Position numbers and translations under genes: made by a program. The notes beneath the pieces are model-generated. The model was not told the origin of the DNA. It worked only from the letters and a program-made list of their open reading frames with translations, and did no database searches. Shown here piece after piece: positions 16,337-23,900 of a stretch of DNA of 38,732 bases (position 1 is the first letter of the stretch; each line of letters begins with the position of its first letter). Source of the stretch: Desulfovirgula sp. (GTDB lineage Bacteria; Bacillota; Desulfotomaculia; Desulfotomaculales; Desulfocucumaceae); NCBI GenBank assembly GCA_020725625.1, contig DYET01000137.1:1-38732 (forward strand), read 5' to 3'.

Positions 16337-16945
16337 TTGGCTGAGCGGGTCTATTGCCCCAACTGCAGGGAACTGGTGGAAACGAAGGTGGAAAGCCGGG
16401 TGGAGACATACCCGGTCAAGGGCGAGGACATTCCGGTCAGTGCCACGGTGCGGGTCTGTGAGGCCTGTGGTGAAGATATTTTTGACGAAAACCTTGACGA
16501 GCGCACCCTCGCCTTGGCCTATGAGGAGTACCGCAAGCGGAAGGGCCTTTTAACCCCGCAAGAGATCAGGAGTATTCGCGAAAGCTTCGGCCTGAGCCAG
16601 CGGGGACTGGCGGAACTGCTCAACTGGGGTGAAGTTACCATTCACCGTTATGAGAACGGCGCGGTGCAGGACGAGGCCCATAACAGCGTCCTGCTGGCCC
16701 TGCGGGACAACCCCCAGTTTGTCTTGAACCTTTTGGCCAGAAACGGGGGCAGACTTGCTCCCCGGGAAGTGGAGAGGGTGCGGCAAAGGGTCTTCGAGCT
16801 ATTACAAGTCAGTGACGAAACCGGGGACGGGGTGGTGCGATGGGTTGTTCTTCCCAAGTGGCTGAGCGACCTGGCGGAGGAGAAAAAGCTCAACCTTTCC
16901 CAGGTCCTCCAGCACGCCCTGCGGGAGAGGTTGGGTACTTCGTGA
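16337..16945 (+). CDS. MqsA-like zinc-finger/XRE antitoxin with extra C-terminal helix-rich domain
   Basis: This 202-residue antitoxin has a zinc finger with Cys7, Cys10, Cys41 and Cys44 (YCPNC and CEACG). An XRE helix-turn-helix follows from about residue 70 (LTPQEIRSIRESFGLSQRGLAELLNWGEVTIHRYENG), as in MqsA. The C-terminal 35 residues (VVLPKWLSDLAEEKKLNLSQVLQHALRERLG) look like a ribbon-helix-helix or HicB-type DNA-binding tail, which classical MqsA lacks. TTG 16337 is chosen since GGAGGTGG precedes it by 5 nt. It likely binds the upstream MqsR-like toxin and represses the operon. Confidence 0.8.
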   Translation: MAERVYCPNCRELVETKVESRVETYPVKGEDIPVSATVRVCEACGEDIFDENLDERTLALAYEEYRKRKGLLTPQEIRSIRESFGLSQRGLAELLNWGEVTIHRYENGAVQDEAHNSVLLALRDNPQFVLNLLARNGGRLAPREVERVRQRVFELLQVSDETGDGVVRWVVLPKWLSDLAEEKKLNLSQVLQHALRERLGTS

Positions 16946-16996
16946 GTGGACGTTCATGCCGCCCAGGCGGCACCAACAAAGGGAGGAGGGAAATTC

Positions 16997-18145
16997 ATGA
17001 TGATACGGCGCAAGGCCGCCAGGCCCTGGCTCTTAGTAACGGGCCTGATGGCGCTTCTGCTCCTGGCGGTACCCCCAGCGGCCCTGGCGGCGGACACCAA
17101 GCTGGGTAACTATGAGGAAGCGCCCTACCGGGACGTGGTGGACATTTATACCGTTGACCCTGGGGACGGTTTTTCTCCTCGGACCTATGTGAAAATCCCC
17201 TTTGAGTATGTGTTTTCCCCAGAAAAGCTACACCGCACCGTGACCATCAACGGGCGCGAATGGGAGGACCTGGTGATCGTTTCGCGGTATAGTGCAAGCG
17301 GTTATTTTGTTTTTGATATGTTTGAAGCAAAGGGGTTCAACACTGATTCGTTTTTTAAAATCCTGTACGCCACCTGGGATCCTCAGGTTAGCGAGGAGCA
17401 GCGGGAGCAGTTCATCCAAGATGCCTACCAGGGCGCTAAGGAGTTTACTATAGACAAATTCCTTGGCGATTATTGGGAGTACCCCTTTGGCCGTGGGGGC
17501 GGCGGCCCCGGCGAGCCCATCGTTTCCATCAATGGCCGGCCCTGGCAGGAAACCGAGTGGAAGGACTACATCACTACCCACATCCGGCAAAACCTGTATC
17601 CTTCTGATCCCCTTCTGACCAACAAACAATATTGGGAGGTATTCCTCAACCCGGCGTATAACGGCCGGGCGAAAGAGGTCATCGAGGCCATGGAGGAGCA
17701 ACAGATCGCCATTCCAACCGCTGACCAGACCGTCGTGGCGGGGAGCCAGGTGGTCCTCACCCTGGGCAAGAAAGAGGTTATCACCTACCGGGACGGCAGG
17801 GCCGACATCCGCACCCTGGACGTGGCCCCCGAAGCCCCTGAGGGAGTAACCATGATACCCTTGAGGGGAGTGCTGGACTTCTTCGGGGCCGATTTGAACT
17901 ATGACGGCCCCTCCCGGACCGTAACGGTGCTGGACGGGGACACCAGGGTGGAACTGAGGATAGGGAAGGATATCGCTCTGGTCAACGGCCAGCAGGCGCC
18001 GCTCTTGCGGTCGGCGGAGGTCAAGGACGGCCGTACCCTCATCCCCCTCAGGTTTGTGGCGGAAGGCCTCGGCTACCAGGTTACATGGGATCCGGAAAAA
18101 CAGCAGGTTACAATTAAAAAAGGGTCACAGGATGGCATTAGATAG
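16997..18145 (+). CDS. Secreted protein with copper-amine-oxidase-like stalk domain
   Basis: The 382-residue protein has a clear signal peptide (basic MMIRRKAARP, hydrophobic core, AALAAD cleavage region). The central 250 residues are unassigned and contain two similar 'INGREW' / 'INGRPW' segments. The last 90 residues match the copper amine oxidase N-terminal-like (stalk) domain: MIPLRGVLDFFGADLNYDGPSRTVTV and RTLIPLRFVAEGLGYQVTWDPE. That domain occurs in many cell-wall proteins of Clostridia and does not imply amine oxidase activity. The ATG at 16997 follows GGGAGGAGGG. It may work on the cell surface together with the Tad pilus or the giant PKD protein. Confidence 0.82.
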   Translation: MMIRRKAARPWLLVTGLMALLLLAVPPAALAADTKLGNYEEAPYRDVVDIYTVDPGDGFSPRTYVKIPFEYVFSPEKLHRTVTINGREWEDLVIVSRYSASGYFVFDMFEAKGFNTDSFFKILYATWDPQVSEEQREQFIQDAYQGAKEFTIDKFLGDYWEYPFGRGGGGPGEPIVSINGRPWQETEWKDYITTHIRQNLYPSDPLLTNKQYWEVFLNPAYNGRAKEVIEAMEEQQIAIPTADQTVVAGSQVVLTLGKKEVITYRDGRADIRTLDVAPEAPEGVTMIPLRGVLDFFGADLNYDGPSRTVTVLDGDTRVELRIGKDIALVNGQQAPLLRSAEVKDGRTLIPLRFVAEGLGYQVTWDPEKQQVTIKKGSQDGIR

Positions 18146-18199
18146 TAAATGCGTCACCCCACTATTAAACGGAAAATATTGGTATTACGAACGATAACC

Positions 18200-18235
18200 T
18201 TGCCTCTTGGGTTGAAATTAGGCTATAGTTATACC
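18200..18235 (+). promoter_or_regulatory. Candidate promoter upstream of yitT
   Basis: TTGCCT (18200-18205) with TATAGT (18224-18229) at 18 bp, or TTGGGT (18207-18212) with TATACC (18230-18235) at 17 bp, lie in the 218-bp gap before yitT. Either is a moderate sigma-A match. The base composition is clearly lower in GC than the preceding gene. Confidence 0.4.
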
Positions 18236-18363
18236 AGGGGTGAGTTTTTCATGGCCGCAGTGCGCATTTTGATAGATTTCGTGATAAAAGCTACTCAGAA
18301 GCAGCTAAAACTAAAAAAATCAAAAACCTTTCAATAACCAAAGGTCCATTAAGCCCGGAAAGG

Positions 18364-18785
18364 ATGATATATATCGCAAGCAAAAATAAGATAAACCATG
18401 AGCTAAAAATGGCCTTTAGGTTGTTTTGGCTTGTTGTAGGTGCAGCCATAGTGGCAACCGGACTAGAGATATTTTTGGTACCGAATTCTATCATTGATGG
18501 TGGCGTGGTTGGCATTTCAATCATTATTAGCCATTTAACGAGGCTACCGTTGGGTGCGTTTTTCGTTGCTTTTAACCTGCCATTTCTGTTCGTGGGGTAT
18601 AAGCATATTGGAAAGACATTCGTTATCTCTACCTTTATAGGGGTAGTGGCTCTTGCCCTGTTTGTGACTTTGCTTCACCCAGTGCCTAGCTTGACTGGCG
18701 ATTTGTTGCTTGCTGCCGTCTTCGGGGGAGTGTTTGTGGGTACGGGTGTCGGCATAATCATTAAGAACGGTGGTTCTTTGGATGG
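18364..18785 (+). pseudogene. yitT: yitT, 5' part, interrupted by an IS256-type element
   Basis: The first 140 codons encode the membrane part of a YitT-family protein: FWLVVGAAIVATGLEIFLVPNSIIDGGVVGISIIISHL and NLPFLFVGYKHIGKTF, ending ...KNGGSLDG at the insertion point. Removing the IS and one copy of the 8-bp duplication joins this codon-perfectly to the downstream half and gives 291 residues, the normal family length. The reading frame now ends inside the IS after five foreign residues. No strong ribosome site is seen at ATG 18364, and the frame stays open upstream to 18244, so the true start is unsure. Confidence 0.88.
18778..18785 (+). repeat. Target-site duplication, left copy
   Basis: TTGGATGG here and at 20229-20236 are identical and flank the IS256-type element. 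The flanking bases differ on either side, so the duplication is exactly 8 bp, the size expected for this family. Confidence 0.9.
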
Positions 18786-20228
18786 GGGGATGCCCCGCTC
18801 TTCGTAGATTTTCGGGACGGCCATTTTCACGATTTTTAGGCTCCTTGGACGGCCATGGATAATGTTGGGAATAGCTCTCTCCGCATGGCCTCCTCCAGGA
18901 TAACGAGCTCCCGGTATCCCTGGAGGCGCCGAAAGCCCTTCTCCGCTTCCAGATAGGCGGCGGCGGTCCACCGAAGAACCTGCTCTCCGTTCTGCCACCG
19001 TTTTACATTGCGGCAAATGGTTCTGGCCCTGTCATTGGCGGACTCAATGATGTTGGTGGAACCCAGGCTCAAACAGAGTTTCTCTGGTAGTCCCAGACGG
19101 TTGACGGTGAGTGTATCGTCCATCCCCTCCCGGAGGCTCGCTGCGGCACCCGGGTACGGCTTCTCCAGCCGGGTGGCCAGGGCGCGCAGGCTTTCCAGTG
19201 CCCGGTCCGGGTTCGTATCGTGCCAGGCGTCGTCCAGTTTCCGTGCCACCCAGGCCTGTTCGCTTTTGGGAAGGTGCTCCATAACGTTTCGCTTCTTGTG
19301 TACCCGGCAGCGCTGGATGAAGGCCCTATTGCCGAAGGCGTCTTTGACGGCGGCCGCCAAGGCCTTGGACCCGTCGATGACCACCAGGATGCCTTCTTCC
19401 ACGCTGAGGCCCCGCTCCAGAAGGTTGGCCAGGAGGGCCTGGCAGACAGCCTTGTTTTCCGTAGCCCCTTCCCAGAGGCCAAGCATATGCTTCTTTCCAC
19501 CAGCGTCAATCCCCAGGGCGGCTACCACGGTATGTTCGGCCACCACCACCCCGTCGATCATGAGCACCAGGAACCGTTCCCGGTCCAGGGGCCGAACCAA
19601 AAGTTCCGCCAGTGCTTGCCGGGTACCGGCGACGAAGCGCCGGCTGATCGCGCTCTTGGAAATGCCCACGGTTTCGATCCGGCTGTCGATGGGCTCCAGG
19701 CCATGGGTATACCGGCGCGTGGAAAGACCGTAGAGGATGCGCTCCATGGCCGCCATGGTCAGCATATCCTGCCGCTGGAACATGGAGTAGGTTTGAAGCT
19801 GTACCTCCTGGCCATCCAGGGTCCGGCAGCGAGGACGTTCCAGGCGGGCCTCCCGGCCACCCAGGACGACCCGGCCATGCTCGGTGCCGTGGCGCACGGC
19901 CTTGCGGTTACGGTCGTGCTTCCCCTTGGGGCCGCAAATCTCGGTGACTTCAGCCTCCATGAGTTGGCGCAAGACTGCGAACCCGGTGGCGGTACAAAGG
20001 GACAGGAGCCCCTCCTGGGCGCCGGCTACGACTTCGGACAAGGAAACCTGCACTACCTCTGGGCAACTGGACAGAAACCTTTCCCTTTGGGTCTGGCGCT
20101 GATGGCCCTCCTTGTGATATGCTGACATGGGTGGCGGTACCTCCTTTACTTTTCTTACCCACCCCTGTTATATCACGCAGGGGCAGGAGGCCGCCACCTT
20201 GAAATTCCACGAAATCCGGGACAACGCC
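18786..20228. mobile_element. IS256-family (Mutator-like) insertion sequence, 1443 bp
   Basis: The element spans precisely between two TTGGATGG copies. Its ends form imperfect inverted repeats: left GGGGATGCCCCG...TTCGT and right, in reverse complement, GGCGTTGTCCCGGATTTCGT, agreeing at most of the first 30 positions (GG.G.TG.CCCG...TTCGT.GA.TTTC). It carries one complete transposase gene on the minus strand. The intact coding sequence, clean duplication and undamaged target halves point to a recent insertion. Confidence 0.9.
18836..20128 (-). CDS. IS256-family transposase
   Basis: This is a complete 430-residue Mutator-type DDE transposase. Catalytic residues are Asp192 (LMIDGVVV), Asp252 (VVIDGSKAL) and Glu362 (NIIESAND). 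The family's C/H motif is visible as CRVHKKRNVMEHLP, and the target-type N-terminal region includes RHGTEHGRVVLGGREARLERPR. AAAGGAGGT precedes the ATG by about 10 nt. The orientation is opposite to the interrupted yitT. No frameshift or stop is present, so it should be functional. Confidence 0.95.
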   Translation of the reverse strand: MSAYHKEGHQRQTQRERFLSSCPEVVQVSLSEVVAGAQEGLLSLCTATGFAVLRQLMEAEVTEICGPKGKHDRNRKAVRHGTEHGRVVLGGREARLERPRCRTLDGQEVQLQTYSMFQRQDMLTMAAMERILYGLSTRRYTHGLEPIDSRIETVGISKSAISRRFVAGTRQALAELLVRPLDRERFLVLMIDGVVVAEHTVVAALGIDAGGKKHMLGLWEGATENKAVCQALLANLLERGLSVEEGILVVIDGSKALAAAVKDAFGNRAFIQRCRVHKKRNVMEHLPKSEQAWVARKLDDAWHDTNPDRALESLRALATRLEKPYPGAAASLREGMDDTLTVNRLGLPEKLCLSLGSTNIIESANDRARTICRNVKRWQNGEQVLRWTAAAYLEAEKGFRRLQGYRELVILEEAMRRELFPTLSMAVQGA

Positions 20229-20690
20229 TTGGATGGAACCGAAATCCTTGCGATCTTGGCCCACCGGTCCAAGGGGTTTTCTATTGGGCAAGTAGTGATG
20301 TTTTTCAATGTCTTTATCCTTGGTAGCGCCGGGTTGGTCTTCGGGTGGGATCGGGCAATGTACTCGTTGATTGCCTATTTTGTTGCATTCAGGACGATTG
20401 ATGTGGTGATCGATGGTTTGGATGAGTCAAAGTCGGTAACCATTATCTCAAATAAACCCAGTGAAATTTCCGAAGCCATTTTGGCCAGGTTGGGGCGCGG
20501 GTTGACCCATGTTTACGGAAAAGGCGGATATTCTAAGGAAGACAAGGAGATTCTTTACTGTATAGTCACTCGTTTAGAGTTGGCCAAATTAAAGTCAATT
20601 ATTCAGGAGATAGATGACAGTGCCTTTGTGGCAATAGAAGACGTTCATGAAGTACTTGGCGGAGGTTTCCGTAAGAGAACAATTCACTAA
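20229..20690 (+). pseudogene. yitT: yitT, 3' part, downstream of the IS256-type element
   Basis: This is the remaining half of the YitT-family gene, starting with the right copy of the 8-bp duplication. It encodes LDGTEILAILAHRSKGFSIGQVVMFFNVFIL, two more membrane segments, and the C-terminal soluble DUF2179 domain (TIISNKPSEISEAILARLGRGLTHVYGKGGYS ... DDSAFVAIEDVHEVLGGGF). The frame matches the 5' half exactly after removal of the IS. The ORF could be entered from inside the IS, but it lacks its own start and ribosome site. Confidence 0.88.
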
Positions 20691-20905
20691 AAAGCTGGAG
20701 ATTGTGCGACACGGAGGTTCTCATGCTTCAATGGGTTGGGGAATAGACAAAAAACCCCCCTGATTTCTATGATTGGCTGGGAAGCCTGATCTGTTTGGTA
20801 GGCATTACGGTGATAATGTATGCCCCGAGGGGCGTAAAGCCACTTTAGATTTCCGTCACTAGTCAAATATCCAAAATAACAGTCAGTAATCGGTAGCATC
20901 ATAAA

Positions 20906-20947
20906 GGGCATTCTTGAGGCATGGGCTCTCAGGTAGGCCCTTTTTTT
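20906..20947 (+). terminator. Leader terminator 29 bp before the giant PKD gene
   Basis: GGGCT (20923-20927) pairs with AGGCCC (20935-20940) with one bulge and is followed by seven T. A second GGGC at 20906 could compete for the same GCCC, which would suit an attenuator. It lies in a 286-bp gap (20691-20976) with no gene. Only 29 bp, without a recognisable promoter, separate the T-run from the GTG start of the next gene. No known riboswitch consensus could be fitted to the upstream 200 bases. Confidence 0.6.
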
Positions 20948-20976
20948 ATGCGGTTTTATGAAGGGAGGTTTGGTCT

Positions 20977-23900
20977 GTGATGCGAGGATTAATGAGACTA
21001 ATTGGTGTGTTATTGATACTTGTTACTACGTTCACCCTCTGGCCACCTATTACGACCCAAGCGGCATATATGAATGACCCCAAAGACCTGGGTACCCTTA
21101 ACAAAGGCCAAGCCATCACTAGAAACGATCCCATAAAGGGCACCGAAACCGTTAAGTTTGACGCCTACTGGACCATCATCGTAGACGGCCAGACGGTGGG
21201 GGAGGATTTGACCATCACCGAGCCCGGGAAAACGGCCGGGAATACCAACTACATTGCCCGCAGCCAGGCGCAGCAGTGGGTAGAGGTTTTCAATGGCTCG
21301 TGGAGCTATGCCGAGGATGCCGCGCCCTGGGTAACCCTGACCGCCAACAGCAGAACGTCCACCCGCGCTCACATCCGCCCCCTGGCCAAGGTAAGCGGGG
21401 CCTACGTGGAGAAGTACGACTACACACAGAAAAAGGTTTGGGTTCTCACCACCCCTTGGCCCTCCGGGAACATCCCGGACCTACGGGGAGTGGTGGCCGG
21501 CCAGCCCCAGACCTTTTGGGTGGAGGCCTATGCCTCGACTGCTGAACAACAAGGGATAAAAAACTATACCTTTTCAATTGGCGGAACGCCTATCAAGACG
21601 GGGAGTTCCACTTCCAACTACGCCGGCTTCTACGTTTCCCACACCTTCCCCTCTGCCGGCAGCTACACCATGCGCCTGGAGGTGACGGACATGGTGGGCC
21701 GCACCACCCCCATCACCAAGACCGTGTCCGTGGCCCCGGCTCCCCAGCCTCCCCCGCCCCCACCGGCTCCACCGCCGGCGGGCCAACCCGTGGCCGACTT
21801 CGACCTGCCGCCCTTCGGCGAGGTGGGCCAGAACGTCCAGGTGGTAAACAGGTCCCGGGCCAGCGAGGGCTTCTGGCTGGTACACAGCGAGTGGACGGTA
21901 ACTCCCCGGACCTACAACGGCAGCCTGGGCATGGCCGGCGGCACCCTGGTCTTTAACCGGCCCGGGACCTACACCGTCAAGCTCCAGGTTTGGGACAACC
22001 AGAATAACACGTCCACCGCCACTAAGAGTATTTCCATCTCGGAAAGCGCCCCACCACCTCCACCACCGCCCCCGCCCCAGCCGGAGAACATTCCGCCCGT
22101 GGCCCGTTTCGACATGGTGGCTCAGGCCTCGCCCGGGGTGAGCGTGCCAGTCAGGAACCGTTCCTACGACCCGGACGGTCAGATCGTGCGGGTAGAGTGG
22201 GAGACGCCCCCGGAGGCGGCGGCAAATCTGGATAACCAGGGCGGCAGCATCGCCTTCCCGGAGCCCGGCACCTACCGGGTCACCCTGACGGTGGAGGATG
22301 ACCGGGGGGCCAGCGATTCCGTCACCCAGACCATCCGCATCACCAACGAGCCGCCGGTGGCGCGCATCTCCGCCCCCAACACCGTGTTCCAGGGCGATGA
22401 GGTGGAGATCACCAGCAACTCCTACGACCCCGACGGGGAGATCGCCGGGTACGCCTGGAGCGTCACCCCCGCCGGCATGGTGGGTACCCTTACCGGCGAG
22501 GGCGGCAGCGTCTATTTCGACGAGCCGGGCACCTACACGGTGCGGCTTACCGTGGAGGACCGGTTTGGCCGGAGCGATACGGCGACGAAAACCATCGAGG
22601 TCAAACCGGCGGTGCCTACGGCCTTTTTCCGCTGGAGCGGGACGCCCAAGCAGAACCGGAAAATGACCTTCGATTCCTCCGAGAGCTACGGCTCCAGCCG
22701 TTACCCCGTGGACTTCAGCCAGAACCGGTGGGAGTTTATCCCGCCGGCGGGGGTATCCACTGCCGCGGTGAAGGTGGTGTCCTCGCCCGACCTAAAAACC
22801 AGGGAGGTACTTTTTAAGCAGCCGGGGGACTACCGGGTCCGCCTGGCGGTGAAGAACAGCAATGGCACCAGCTCGGAGTGGTACGAGCAGGTGCTCACCG
22901 TTTACCCGGACCAGCCGCCGGTGGCCGACTTCTACACCCTCCGGACCGTCACCCGCGACCCGGACAACAACAACCGGGCGGCCATCACCCTAATGGACCG
23001 CTCCCGTTCGCCCGACGGGGACGTAATTACCAAGCGGGTGTGGCAGTACCGCTACGACAGCGACAACGACGGCAGCTTCACGGACGAAGCCTGGGTCACC
23101 CTGGACAGCGGCAACAACCCCACCCCCACCCTTTACACCACCCAGGTGGGGAAGTACGAGTTCTCCCTGTACGTGGAAGAGAGCTTCGGCCAGGAGACCA
23201 TCCCGGAGTTCATCACCCTGGCGGATAAGAGGGCTGCGGATACATCTACCAAGCCCCTGGCCGAGAGGTCCGTGGAGGTCATCAACCTCCAGCCCATCGT
23301 CAACTTCGACGCCTTAAAGAAGAAAAAGGTGGATATTGTCTTCACCGTGGGCGAGGTGGACCCAGCCAAGGTGCAGGACCTTTCGGGCCGGATCACAGAG
23401 CAGATCGAAACCAGGCTGGCGGCCATGAACATCGACTACGGCACCATCCAGTCGGTGGAAACCTCCACGGTTTCCACCCGCGACGCGGGGGCGGAAGAGA
23501 TCTTTAACAACTGGCAGAAGTACCCCTTGATCAGCGCTCCCATGTTCGATGCGGGCTGGCGGTTGTACGGAAATGAGATCTATACCACAGCCAATGTCCA
23601 CTGGACCGGTTTCTGGGACAACCGCAAACAAAACGCCACGGACCAGACGATAGAATTCGAGGTCATGACCACCCAGCACCCCGATCCCTGGGGTTTCACC
23701 TTCCGCATGACCAGTCCTGAGCCCGACCGGTACTCCTTTTACGCTTTGGAGTGGGGTCCATATTGGCAGGAACTGACCCTGGCCAAAATCACCAGTTGGA
23801 AGCCTTCAAGCTCTGATCCCACCCACGGGGGGCCGCTGTATCACGGCACCATCAGTGCCGCCGACGGTTACTACGCAGGGAGCTACCACGGCGGCTTCGC

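Noticed and set aside
18149-18337. 62-codon ORF between the stalk-domain gene and yitT.
   Set aside because: It starts 3 bases after the previous stop without a ribosome site, the candidate promoter lies inside it, and its composition is not protein-like.
20821-20850. GGCGTAAAGCCAC resembles the CGCAAAGCC segment of class I cyclic-di-GMP riboswitches, in a suitable leader.
   Set aside because: The other required parts (GCAAACC-type 5' segment, GAAA tetraloop stem, GGGTTGCC-type 3' segment) are not present at the expected distances.
20687-20911. 74-codon minus-strand ORF before the PKD gene.
   Set aside because: No ribosome site, no domain, and it overlaps the leader and the end of yitT.
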